A DNA stretch of 7,011 nucleotides from an uncultured Campylobacter sp. (GTDB taxonomy: Bacteria > Campylobacterota > Campylobacteria > Campylobacterales > Campylobacteraceae). Location: assembly GCA_900772495.1 (NCBI GenBank), contig CAAHEJ010000127.1, positions 1 through 7,011 of the forward strand, in the 5' to 3' direction. Positions within the stretch are counted from its first letter, which is position 1. Every line of letters starts with the position of its first letter. Below the pieces are notes generated by a model. The model saw only the letters and a list, made by a program, of their open reading frames with translations, had not been told where the DNA came from and searched no databases. Both the position numbers and the translations under genes were made by a program. This document shows, in pieces, positions 1 to 5,789 of this stretch.

Positions 1-90
1 AAAATGTCGTGGCGAAGCTCGGCGTCCGTGCTGTTTGCAAATTGGCTGAATTTAGTCTATCAAGAAACGCCTTTTGTGCTTGGAAAATGA
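1..90 (+). CDS. metA: Homoserine O-acyltransferase, C-terminal end (partial)
   Basis: Frame 1 is open from the left edge to a TGA at 88-90 and gives 29 residues, among them WRSSASVLFANWLN followed by VYQETPF. The pattern NWLN, then (Y)VYQ, then TP close to the C-terminus is characteristic of the MetA family, which acylates the hydroxyl of homoserine in the first committed step of methionine synthesis in the cytosol. Family knowledge does not let me say from this tail whether succinyl-CoA or acetyl-CoA is the donor. The catalytic part lies outside the window. The end of the protein looks normal in position relative to the motif, so there is no sign of truncation. The downstream DNA up to nifS is non-coding, so metA is probably the last gene of its transcript. 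Confidence 0.83.
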   Translation, partial: KMSWRSSASVLFANWLNLVYQETPFVLGK

Positions 91-269
91 AATTTGTAGG
101 AATTTAAGTGAATTTAAGCTTGTAAAGGCTTAAAAATAAAGCCAAATTCGGGCAAGCTATAAAGTTAAAATTTGTGCTTAAATTTAAAGAGTTTTGAAGC
201 TTTGTTTTGTAAGAATTTAATTTTAAATTCAGCCAAAAACCTTTAAAAGTTTTGTAAAAGCTTTGAATT

Positions 270-344
270 CGTGGATTGCCACGCGCTTGACTTTCATCAT
301 CGTTTGCAATGATGAGTTGATAAATTTTGTATTCACAAATCAAC
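270..344. repeat. Cluster of three adjacent hairpins, likely decayed dispersed repeat
   Basis: Three inverted repeats follow one another. CGTGG/CCACG (270-274 and 279-283) encloses ATTG. TCATCAT/ATGATGA (294-300 and 309-315) encloses eight bases. GTTGA/TCAAC (316-320 and 340-344) encloses an inner TTTGT/ACAAA pair (326-330 and 335-339). The order GGATTGCCACGCGC, then GCAATGATGAG, resembles the GGATTGC...GCAATGAC type of non-autonomous dispersed repeats scattered through many bacterial genomes. That resemblance is from memory and not verified. It might instead be a structured RNA or a 3' end for metA. There is no T-run after any of the stems. Confidence 0.4.
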
Positions 345-423
345 ATTTCTTTTAAAAAAGCCACAATAAATTTTTCAAATTTGAGACATTTTGCTAGAAA
401 TTAAACTTATTTTTAGAATTTTG

Positions 424-432
424 TGTTATCAT
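424..432 (+). promoter_or_regulatory. Candidate extended -10 promoter for nifS-nifU
   Basis: TGTTATCAT fits the extended -10 form TGnTATAAT with one mismatch, on a T-rich upstream tract. That is the usual vegetative promoter style in Campylobacterota, where a -35 box is weak or absent. It would start transcription near 439, giving a leader of roughly 80 bases before the nifS ATG at 523. A second AT-rich hexamer (GATAAAAT, 451-458) is a weaker alternative. Confidence 0.35.
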
Positions 433-522
433 TTTGCAAAAATTAAAAGAGATAAAATAAATCTTATTAAAGATGAATTTTTATCATTTGAGAATTTTTC
501 AAAAAGCCAAAAGAGAGCGAAA

Positions 523-1701
523 ATGAAAGTGTATTTAGACAACAACGCGACAACTATGATTGACCCGCAGGCTTTTGAGCTGATGAAGCCCTTTTTGTGC
601 GAAAGCTATGGCAACCCAAACAGCCTTCATCAGTGGGGAAGTGCCACGCACAAGGCGTTAGGCGAGGCATTAGACAAGCTTTATGCGGGCTTAAATGCAA
701 GCGAAAATGATGACATTATCATCACTTCTTGCGCGACTGAGAGCATTAACTGGGTGCTTAAAAGCGTGTATTTTGACTACATAAAGGACAGCGAGCGCAA
801 TGAAATCATCATCTCAGGCGTAGAACACCCAGCAGTGCGAGCAGCAGCGCACTTTTTAAAGAGTTTAGGCGTGAAAGTCATTGATTTGCCGATAAACAGC
901 GAGGGTTTAAGCTCAGTAGATGACTTAAAAAGGGCTATTTCAAACAAAACAGCCCTTGTAAGCATTATGTGGGCGAACAACGAAACGGGTATGATTTTTC
1001 CTGTGGCTCAAATGGCGGACATCGCGCACGAATTCGGCGCACTTTTTCACACGGACGCCACGCAGGCTGTGGGCAAAATCAAAGTGGATTTGCAGGGCGT
1101 AAATGTCGATTTTGCCAGCTTTTCAGCGCATAAATTTCACGGACCCAAAGGCGTGGGCGGACTTTTCATCAAAAAGGGCATTAAACTTACTCCGCTTTTG
1201 CACGGAGGCGAGCAAATGAGCGGACGAAGAAGCGGCACGCTCAATGTGGCGGGCATTGTAGCGATGGGCGAGGCGTTAAGACTTGCAAATTTAATGCTTG
1301 ATTATGAGGATAGCCATATAAAACGCCTAAGAGACAAGCTTGAAGACGCCATACTTACGCTTGAAGACACAAGCGTGGTAGGTTCGCGCCAAAACCGCGT
1401 GCCAAACACCATTTTAGCGAGCATTCGCGGAGTGGAGGGCGAGGCTATGCTGTGGGATTTAAACCAAAACGGCATAGCCGCAAGCACGGGTTCAGCGTGT
1501 GCGAGCGAGGATTTAGAAAGCAACCCTGTAATGCAAGCCATCGGAGCGCACAACGACTTAGCGCACACGGCTTTGAGGCTCTCTCTGTCGCGCTTTAATA
1601 CTGAAGAGGAAATTGATTACGCAAGTGAGCAGATTAAAAACGCTGCGGCAAGATTAAGAGCCATATCAAGCACTTATGCGTATGCGCCCACAGGGCATTA
1701 G
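523..1701 (+). CDS. nifS: Cysteine desulfurase NifS/IscS
   Basis: A PLP enzyme of fold type I (class V aminotransferase family), 392 residues, that takes sulfur from L-cysteine as an enzyme persulfide and hands it to the scaffold for Fe-S cluster assembly in the cytosol. Visible signatures are YLDNNATT at residues 4-11, TSCATESIN near 70, the His of VEHPAV (H102) that stacks on PLP, the Asp/Gln of HTDATQAVGK (D178, Q181), the PLP Schiff-base Lys in SAHKFHGPKG (K204), and the persulfide Cys in STGSACAS (C326). These positions match those of Azotobacter NifS and E. coli IscS within a few residues, and the length is typical. The ATG at 523 is chosen because the family begins MKVYLDNNATT. The frame stays open upstream to a TTG at 391, but that extension is not conserved-looking and lacks a ribosome site. 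An AGAG-type weak ribosome site precedes the ATG. nifU follows after 12 bases. In Campylobacterota without nitrogenase this pair serves general Fe-S assembly. Confidence 0.96.
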   Translation: MKVYLDNNATTMIDPQAFELMKPFLCESYGNPNSLHQWGSATHKALGEALDKLYAGLNASENDDIIITSCATESINWVLKSVYFDYIKDSERNEIIISGVEHPAVRAAAHFLKSLGVKVIDLPINSEGLSSVDDLKRAISNKTALVSIMWANNETGMIFPVAQMADIAHEFGALFHTDATQAVGKIKVDLQGVNVDFASFSAHKFHGPKGVGGLFIKKGIKLTPLLHGGEQMSGRRSGTLNVAGIVAMGEALRLANLMLDYEDSHIKRLRDKLEDAILTLEDTSVVGSRQNRVPNTILASIRGVEGEAMLWDLNQNGIAASTGSACASEDLESNPVMQAIGAHNDLAHTALRLSLSRFNTEEEIDYASEQIKNAAARLRAISSTYAYAPTGH

Positions 1702-1713
1702 AAAGGAAAAACA

Positions 1714-2685
1714 ATGGGAAAAAACAGCTTAATAGGTGGTTCGATTTGGGACGAATACTCTCAAAAGGTGCAAAATGCGATGAATAACCCCAAACATATG
1801 GGCGAATTCACCGAAGAGGACGCGAAAAAAACAAACACAAGACTCATCGTGGCTGATTTTGGTGCGGAAAGTTGTGGGGATGCTGTAAGGCTTTACTGGC
1901 TTGTCGATGAGAAAACGGACATTATCAAGGACGCTAAATTTAAGAGCTTTGGCTGTGGCACGGCTATTGCAAGTAGCGACACAATGGCGGGACTTTGCAT
2001 AGGCAAAAAGGTTGATGAGGCGGTGAAAATCACCAATTTAGATGTGGAATTTGCAATGCGCGATGACCCCGAAACGCCCGCCGTGCCGCCACAAAAAATG
2101 CACTGCTCGGTTATGGCTTATGATGTTATAAAACAAGCTGCTGCGCAGTATAAGGGCGTTGATGCGGCAAGTTTTGAGGACCAAATCATCGTCTGTGAGT
2201 GCGCTCGTGTCTCGCTTGGCACGATAAAAGAAGTGATTCGCCTTAATGACTTGCACTCGGTTGAGGAAATCACACAATACACCAAAGCAGGAGCCTTTTG
2301 CAAGTCCTGTGTGAAGGCAGGCGGACACGAAAAGAGGGATTATTATTTAGTGGATATTTTAGCCCAAACCCGCGCAGAAATGGAAAAAGAACGCCTTGCA
2401 AACGCCACAAAAAGCGATGTTGGCTTTGATGAGATGACTATGGTAGGACAGCTTAAAGCCGTAGAAGCTGTTTTAGACGCTGAAATTCGGGCTATGTTGC
2501 GTAGCGATGGCGGAGATTTGGAGGTTATTGACATACAAAAGGCTGAAAATGGCTTTGTTGATGTGTATATCCGCTATCTTGGAGCGTGCAGTGGCTGTTC
2601 TAGTGGGAGTGGGGCGACACTTTATGCCATAGAAAATATCTTGCAAGAGGAATTAAGCCCAAACATAAGAGTAATGCCCGTGTGA
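1714..2685 (+). CDS. nifU: Fe-S cluster assembly scaffold NifU (three-domain)
   Basis: This protein of 323 residues is the scaffold on which Fe-S clusters are built from the sulfur released by NifS and passed to client proteins in the cytosol. Three modules are visible. An IscU-like N-terminal domain (about 1-140) has the three ligand cysteines C54 (SCGD), C81 (GCGTAIASS) and C131 (HCSV). A BFD-like [2Fe-2S] domain (about 158-215) has C161-x-C163 and C196-x-x-C199. An NFU C-terminal domain (about 243-323) has SDGGDLE and the CxxC pair C292/C295 in GACSGC. All expected cluster ligands are present, so it should be functional. Full-length three-domain NifU is otherwise typical of nitrogen fixers, but it is the standard housekeeping scaffold in Helicobacter and Campylobacter. 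AAAGGA at 1702-1707, just after the nifS stop, is a good ribosome site for the ATG at 1714. The two genes are certainly one transcription unit by spacing. A minus-strand gene converges from the right. Confidence 0.96.
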   Translation: MGKNSLIGGSIWDEYSQKVQNAMNNPKHMGEFTEEDAKKTNTRLIVADFGAESCGDAVRLYWLVDEKTDIIKDAKFKSFGCGTAIASSDTMAGLCIGKKVDEAVKITNLDVEFAMRDDPETPAVPPQKMHCSVMAYDVIKQAAAQYKGVDAASFEDQIIVCECARVSLGTIKEVIRLNDLHSVEEITQYTKAGAFCKSCVKAGGHEKRDYYLVDILAQTRAEMEKERLANATKSDVGFDEMTMVGQLKAVEAVLDAEIRAMLRSDGGDLEVIDIQKAENGFVDVYIRYLGACSGCSSGSGATLYAIENILQEELSPNIRVMPV

Positions 2686-2704
2686 GCTAGCGCAAAATGC
2701 TAGC
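2686..2704. terminator. Short hairpin between convergent genes, possible weak terminator
   Basis: GCTAGC, seven bases, GCTAGC forms a 6-bp stem immediately after the nifU stop. No T-run follows on either strand, so intrinsic termination is doubtful. The 72-bp convergent gap (2686-2757) also holds a small GGC/GCC hairpin near 2741-2752 and nothing else that I can recognise. Confidence 0.22.
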
Positions 2705-2757
2705 CAAAGGGCAAGCAAGCTGAATTTGTGATGATAAACAAGGCAAAAGCCCCTAAA

Positions 2758-4062
2758 TCACTCTTTCAAAAGTTCTGTTCTTGCTTTTATCATCATCACA
2801 AGCACGCTTAAATTTGCCACGCCCACAAGTCGCGCACGCAGGTTGTTTGCTTGCTCAAATGAAGCTGTTTCCGTGTGTGCGACAGGGTTTCGCACCCTTT
2901 GGATAAAGGCGATTTGCTTGGTGAGTTTCCAGCAAAATTTCACAAATTCTTCGCTCAAATGCTCTTTAATGTGCGTTTTAAGCAAATTTTCGATGAGATA
3001 ATTATAAGCACCAAGCATTGCCTTGTTTTCAAGCAAATTTCGCACCTCAAAACTCTTTCCCATTTGCGTGAAAGTGAGGCTTAAAATGCTTTCGTCCCTT
3101 TGCGAAAGCACGCTTATAAGCCTTTTTACAAGCAAATAACACTCGCTTTCAAAGCATTTAGCGTAGCGCAGCACCACAGAGCTAAAATCATAAAGCCTGT
3201 CGCCCTTACAAGCGTGAAATTCAAGCTCGGCGTAGATGAGATTGTCGAAACTATCGGGGTTCATAGCGTAAAGATAGCGTTCGCCAAAGGTATAATCAGC
3301 CAGCACTTGCTTTTGGCGCAAAAATTCAGCACTTTTAAAGAGCTGCAAAAAATGCCGCTCATCGCCCTCAAAATATGCAAAATTCTGCTTTTGCTCGATG
3401 ATGAGCGGATACGCATACGCGTTGCCATAAAGCGCGTAGGTGTGGTTGTCATAATCAGGCGTGGTGAAATTCGCTAAATACTTATCTCTCACGCTCACAA
3501 AGTCATCGCGCACAAGCTCACGCAAGTCCTCGATGATGAAAAAGCCCTCCACGCTTAATTTTTTCTTTTTGTAATAGCTTGGGATTATGCTCTCATCGGC
3601 ATCTTCGGTAATCTTTACAACCTTTGCCACATACAAACTCGCATAATCAGTAAGAAAAAGATGCAAAAAAGGCGAATTTGAGCTTTCTAGTAGGCTTTGC
3701 AGGGCTTGCAAAGAGCTAGTTTGTGGGTTTTTGGGCGCATTTAAACTTAAATTTTCACTCGATAAATTTGTATTTTCGCCTAAATTTAAGCCTAAATTTT
3801 CGCTTTGTGAATTTAAATTTTCGTTTGAATTCTCACTCGCAAAAGCTAAATTCTCGCCCGATAAATTTAATTTTTGCTTTGAATTTGTGTTTAAATTCAA
3901 GCTCAAATTCGCATTTTGCACGCCCAAATTCCCAAATTTATCTTTAAGCTTTGAGCGCACCTTGCCAAAAGCCACTTGTCCGTGCGTTTTCAGCACCGCC
4001 AAATGCTCCTCGATGACATTGCTTTGATAATAAGGGTTGTATAAGATAAGTAAATCTTTCAT
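2758..4062 (-). CDS. Unrecognised protein with C-terminal HEPN-like motif
   Basis: I do not recognise a named family. The protein has 434 residues from the ATG at 4062. A GTG directly before it (4063-4065) could add one residue, but the AAAGG ribosome site is better spaced for the ATG. The N-terminus (LLILYNPYYQ, residues 4-13) has no signal peptide. Residues 45-112 are an Asn/Leu/Ser/Glu-rich low-complexity insert. After it comes a hydrophobic strand-rich region (about 130-225, with LFLTDYASLYVAKVVKI), which I tentatively compare with PUA/EVE-like folds. The C-terminal third is helical and contains RNPVAH at 391-396, matching the R-x4-H signature of HEPN domains, many of which are RNases or RNA-binding (R391, H396). 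Function is therefore unknown. RNA binding or cleavage is an inference from one motif. It has its own candidate promoter, and a small gene lies just upstream in the same direction. No membrane segments are apparent. Confidence 0.85.
   Translation of the reverse strand: MKDLLILYNPYYQSNVIEEHLAVLKTHGQVAFGKVRSKLKDKFGNLGVQNANLSLNLNTNSKQKLNLSGENLAFASENSNENLNSQSENLGLNLGENTNLSSENLSLNAPKNPQTSSLQALQSLLESSNSPFLHLFLTDYASLYVAKVVKITEDADESIIPSYYKKKKLSVEGFFIIEDLRELVRDDFVSVRDKYLANFTTPDYDNHTYALYGNAYAYPLIIEQKQNFAYFEGDERHFLQLFKSAEFLRQKQVLADYTFGERYLYAMNPDSFDNLIYAELEFHACKGDRLYDFSSVVLRYAKCFESECYLLVKRLISVLSQRDESILSLTFTQMGKSFEVRNLLENKAMLGAYNYLIENLLKTHIKEHLSEEFVKFCWKLTKQIAFIQRVRNPVAHTETASFEQANNLRARLVGVANLSVLVMMIKARTELLKE
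3727..3930 (-). repeat. Repeat-built low-complexity coding segment (SENLxLN-like units)
   Basis: Inside the HEPN-like gene, about 68 codons (residues 45-112) consist of degenerate copies of a short unit reading SENLxLN or GENLxxx. The DNA shows related blocks such as CTCGATAAATTT (3760-3771) and CCCGATAAATTT, and repeated TAAATTTTCGC. The same AAATTTAA-type words fill the intergenic regions of this window. The segment stays in frame and separates a conserved-looking N-terminus from the rest, so it is probably a flexible linker that can change in length. Confidence 0.65.
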
Positions 4063-4085
4063 CACTTTGCCTTTTTTTGCGAGAC

Positions 4086-4094
4086 ATTATAGCA
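4086..4094 (-). promoter_or_regulatory. Extended -10 promoter for the HEPN-like gene
   Basis: On the minus strand this reads TGCTATAAT, a perfect extended -10 element. Transcription would start near 4079, leaving a leader of about 17 bases to the ATG at 4062, which contains the AAAGG ribosome site. The element lies in the 34-bp gap after the stop of the small upstream gene, so the HEPN-like gene can be expressed independently of it. Confidence 0.6.
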
Positions 4095-4096
4095 CA

Positions 4097-4330
4097 TTAG
4101 TCAAAAAACTTTTCCTTTAAATACTCATCAATCTCAGCGTTGTTTTTGCGCTTTTGACATAGGGCGTTTAAGTCAGCAAAAAGCTCTTCAAACTTTTGCG
4201 GCTTTTCGTTTTTGTAGCGCACTATGCGCTCGATGACCCTAAAAAATGTGTCGATTTTTTCTTGCTTTGCGCCGTTTTCATCGAGCCTTGCCACGCGCTC
4301 ATCAAGCGTTGAAAGCTCTTTGAAATCCAT
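4097..4330 (-). CDS. Small charged hypothetical protein
   Basis: A 77-residue protein that I do not recognise. It is very rich in Lys and Glu, predicted helical and possibly coiled-coil. Residues 1-20 have a heptad-like spacing (LSTLDERVARLDENG) and residues 25-77 contain long charged helices ending in LKEKFFD. There is one Cys (in LCQKRK) and no signal peptide or membrane segment. The only plausible start is the ATG at 4330, since the frame upstream has no other start before a stop inside the repeat. No ribosome-binding sequence lies upstream of this ATG, because a dispersed inverted repeat begins two bases away. Translation may therefore be poor, or leaderless-like. It is in the same direction as the HEPN-like gene, 34 bases apart, but that gene has its own promoter. 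A functional link between the two is only a possibility. Confidence 0.72.
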   Translation of the reverse strand: MDFKELSTLDERVARLDENGAKQEKIDTFFRVIERIVRYKNEKPQKFEELFADLNALCQKRKNNAEIDEYLKEKFFD

Positions 4331-4331
4331 A

Positions 4332-4402
4332 TTGTCATATTGAGCGTTAGCGAAATATCCACATTTTGTTTTATGGATACTTCGTTGCGTTCAGTATGAC
4401 AA
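4332..4402. repeat. Imperfect terminal inverted repeat element (MITE/REP-like)
   Basis: The left arm, 4332-4361 (TTGTCATATTGAGCG...TATCCA), and the right arm, 4374-4402 (TGGATAC...GTATGACAA), pair over about 29-30 bases with a few mismatches and one extra base, around a 12-base AT-rich loop. Both ends carry the same TTGTCATA terminus. Elements with TGTCATACTGAGCG...GTATGACA ends are familiar dispersed non-coding repeats in bacterial genomes, which I recall but have not searched. It ends two bases from the start codon of the small minus-strand gene. Transcribed in either direction it would form a long hairpin. Confidence 0.75.
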
Positions 4403-4455
4403 GGACTTGGTTATTTTGGGTGATAGCAAAATAACCAAGCCATCAGTATGACAAG
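4391..4455. repeat. Perfect 12-bp hairpin flanked by 13-bp direct repeats
   Basis: CTTGGTTATTTT at 4406-4417 pairs perfectly with AAAATAACCAAG at 4428-4439 around a 10-base loop. The sequence TCAGTATGACAAG occurs on both sides, at 4391-4403 (the end of the preceding repeat element) and again at 4443-4455. Either a small hairpin inserted in the tail of the first element and duplicated it, or the tail recombined or slipped in tandem. The loop GGGTGATAGC echoes the spacing seen in the first element but is not the same sequence. Confidence 0.65.
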
Positions 4456-4655
4456 TAACACTTTTAAAAAGCCTTTAAAATTTTAAAAATGTTTGGAATT
4501 TTGATTTTGTGAATTTTGAAAACCTTTGAAATTTAAAAGTGTTTGGAAATTTGAAAGTGCTTGAAATTTCTAAAAAAATTTAAATTTTTTAAATTTTCGT
4601 CCAAATTTTCACAAATTTTAGGCAAAGATTTTTCACTCGTGCCAAAAAAGCAACA
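4456..4655. other. AT-rich intergenic DNA with degenerate tandem words
   Basis: No gene is visible. The stretch is built of related words such as AATGTTTGGAATTTTG (4488-4503), AAGTGTTTGGAAATTTG (4537-4553) and AAGTGCTTGAAATTTC (4555-4570), then an A/T palindrome around 4572-4596. This looks like a degenerate short repeat of roughly 17-18 bases. It lies upstream of the ilvC promoter and could act as an A/T-rich upstream element. Confidence 0.45.
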
Positions 4656-4661
4656 TAAATT

Positions 4662-4670
4662 TGCTATAAT
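4662..4670 (+). promoter_or_regulatory. Extended -10 promoter for ilvC
   Basis: TGCTATAAT is a perfect extended -10 element, part of a 10-base sequence (TTGCTATAAT) that recurs unchanged before the protease gene. The predicted start is near 4677, leaving about 80 bases of leader before the ilvC ATG at 4756. No clear -35 box is seen, only A/T-rich DNA, as usual in this group. Confidence 0.65.
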
Positions 4671-4727
4671 GCAGAAAATTTTAAGAGAAATTTTATCAAA
4701 AACCGCCAAAAATGATAAAAATTCTGC
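4671..4727 (+). promoter_or_regulatory. Structured ilvC leader (nested stems)
   Basis: GCAGAA (4671-4676) can pair with TTCTGC (4722-4727), and inside it TTTTATCA (4691-4698) pairs perfectly with TGATAAAA (4713-4720) around an AAAACCGCCAAAAA loop. The inner stem includes the ATG of the possible upstream ORF at 4712. The outer stem begins just before or at the predicted transcription start, so only the inner one is certain to be in the RNA. It could modulate expression of ilvC. No known riboswitch class is recognised. Confidence 0.35.
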
Positions 4728-4759
4728 TTAAATTCATCAAGCGAAAGGATAAAAGATGA
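4712..4759 (+). CDS. Possible 15-residue leader peptide upstream of ilvC
   Basis: An ATG at 4712 opens a 15-codon frame reading MIKILLKFIKRKDKR, then TGA at 4757-4759, which overlaps the ilvC start (ATGA). Five of the first nine residues are Ile or Leu (ATA, ATT, CTG, CTT, ATC), as expected of a branched-chain amino acid leader peptide, and the overlap would allow translational coupling. Against this, AT-rich DNA encodes Ile, Leu and Lys often, no good ribosome site precedes the ATG, and no classical terminator/antiterminator pair follows. It is offered as a candidate only. Confidence 0.28.
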   Translation: MIKILLKFIKRKDKR

Positions 4760-5751
4760 TTAAAAAATACTACGATTCAGACTGCGATTTAAGCTTAATC
4801 GCCAAAAAAACCATAGCCATCATAGGCTTTGGCTCGCAAGGACACGCTCACGCGCAAAATCTCAAAGACAGCGGCTGCAAGGTCGTTGTGGGTTTGCGTA
4901 AGGACAGCTCACGCGTTAAAGACGCTAAAAAAGCGGGACTTGAAGTGCTTGAAGTCGCTGCAGCTGCGAAAAAAGCGGACATTATAATGCTGCTTGTGCC
5001 TGATGAGCTTTGTGCGGACATTTACGAACGCGAAATCGCGCCGAATTTAGAGGCTGGAAATGTCCTAGCTTTCGCGCACGGCTTTAACATACACTTTTCG
5101 ATGATAAAGCCCGCAAAGGACATAGATGTCATAATGATAGCCCCAAAAGGACCAGGACACACCGTGCGAAGTCAATTTGTCGAGGGCAAGGGCGTGCCAA
5201 GCTTAATCGCCGTGCAGCAAAACGCTAGCGGTAAGGCAAAAGAGTATGCCCTAGCGTATGCAAGCGGCATAGGCGCAGGGCGTGCGGGGATTTTAGAAAC
5301 GACTTTCCGCGATGAAACCGAAACGGATTTGTTTGGCGAGCAGGCTGTGCTTTGCGGCGGCGTAACGGAGCTGATGAAAGCGGGCTTTGAAACGCTAGTT
5401 GAGGCTGGTTATGAGCCTGAAATGGCGTATTTTGAGTGCATACACGAGATGAAACTCATCGTGGATTTGATTTATGCTGGTGGCTTTGCGGCTATGAGGG
5501 ACTCTATCTCCAACACCGCCGAGTATGGAGACTACCGAACAGGGCGCAAAATCATCACCGAGCACACGAGAAAGGTTATGCGAGGGGTGCTGCGAGAGAT
5601 ACAAGATGGCACTTTTGCGAGCGAGTTTGCGAGTGAGTTTTCAGCGGGCAGAAAGGCTAAATTTTTAGCCACAAGACGCCTTGAAAGCGAACATTTGCTT
5701 GAAAAAACAGGCGCAAATTTACGCAAAATGATGAGCTGGATAAAAAAATAA
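4756..5751 (+). CDS. ilvC: Ketol-acid reductoisomerase (class I, short form)
   Basis: This cytosolic enzyme isomerises and reduces 2-acetolactate and 2-aceto-2-hydroxybutyrate to the dihydroxy acids of valine/leucine and isoleucine synthesis, using Mg2+ and a nicotinamide cofactor. Its 331 residues match the short class I form. The Rossmann fold begins with GFGSQGHAHAQNL (24-36). The following loop GLRKDSSR (46-53), with R48, S51 and S52, fits NADPH preference. The catalytic AHGF (H108) and PKGPGHTVR (K131) follow. The C-terminal knotted helical domain carries the metal ligands D191 and E195 in ETDLFGEQ, and E227/E231 in FECIHEMK. All key residues are present. AAAGGA at 4744-4749, six bases before the ATG, supports the start. 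The near-repeat FASEFASEF (residues 287-295) does not change the domain length. The gene stands alone between its own promoter and a downstream hairpin. The other ilv genes are not here. Confidence 0.97.
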   Translation: MIKKYYDSDCDLSLIAKKTIAIIGFGSQGHAHAQNLKDSGCKVVVGLRKDSSRVKDAKKAGLEVLEVAAAAKKADIIMLLVPDELCADIYEREIAPNLEAGNVLAFAHGFNIHFSMIKPAKDIDVIMIAPKGPGHTVRSQFVEGKGVPSLIAVQQNASGKAKEYALAYASGIGAGRAGILETTFRDETETDLFGEQAVLCGGVTELMKAGFETLVEAGYEPEMAYFECIHEMKLIVDLIYAGGFAAMRDSISNTAEYGDYRTGRKIITEHTRKVMRGVLREIQDGTFASEFASEFSAGRKAKFLATRRLESEHLLEKTGANLRKMMSWIKK

Positions 5752-5755
5752 CTTT

Positions 5756-5782
5756 TTTCAAGTGGCGAAAAGCCACTTGAAA
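5756..5782 (+). terminator. Strong hairpin after ilvC, probable terminator
   Basis: TTTCAAGTGGC at 5756-5766 pairs perfectly with GCCACTTGAAA at 5772-5782 around a GAAAA loop, beginning four bases after the ilvC stop. The 11-bp stem is the most stable in the intergenic DNA. A T-run precedes rather than follows the stem on the plus strand, so it is not a textbook intrinsic terminator. It may act through a U-poor mechanism or protect the 3' end of the mRNA. Confidence 0.55.
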
Positions 5783-5789
5783 GGCTTGC

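Larger units (their letters stand above)
91..522. other. AT-rich non-coding interval between metA and nifS
   Basis: No convincing gene lies in this 430-bp stretch. It is rich in AAATTTAA and GAATTTAAG words. Small inverted repeats include TAAGC/GCTTA at 115-119 and 128-132, a weak stem that could lie in the 3' untranslated end of metA, and GAATTTAA/TTAAATTC at 213-230. The more GC-rich block 270-344 is described separately. A minus-strand reading frame across 104-364 encodes only Lys/Leu/Asn-rich low-complexity sequence running through the hairpins, and I do not regard it as a gene. A plus-strand extension of the nifS frame back to about 391 has no similarity to NifS proteins. Confidence 0.7.

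Noticed and set aside
104..364. Minus-strand 86-codon frame in the metA-nifS gap
   Set aside because: It is low-complexity (Lys/Leu/Asn/Phe-rich), runs through the three hairpins, and resembles the translation of a non-coding repeat rather than a protein.
391..522. N-terminal extension of nifS to the TTG at 391
   Set aside because: The extra 44 residues are not like NifS, the family starts at MKVYLDNNATT, and a candidate promoter lies within the extension.
523..2685. nifS-nifU as evidence of nitrogen fixation
   Set aside because: No nitrogenase genes are present, and in Campylobacterota this pair is the housekeeping Fe-S assembly system.
3723..4027. Plus-strand frames of 74 and 98 codons opposite the HEPN-like gene
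   Set aside because: They are shadows created by the AAATTTAA-type repeat, with Phe/Asn/Leu-rich translations and no ribosome sites.
4097..4330. The small protein plus HEPN-like protein as a HEPN-MNT type toxin-antitoxin pair
   Set aside because: The 77-residue protein shows no nucleotidyltransferase motif (no GSxxxGxxxxxSDxD), and the two genes seem to have separate promoters.
5614..5640. FASEFASEF in ilvC as a tandem duplication
   Set aside because: Measured against the remembered family pattern (GTFA-x-E-W...AGR), the distance to the AGR motif is unchanged, so it is a coincidental near-repeat rather than an insertion.
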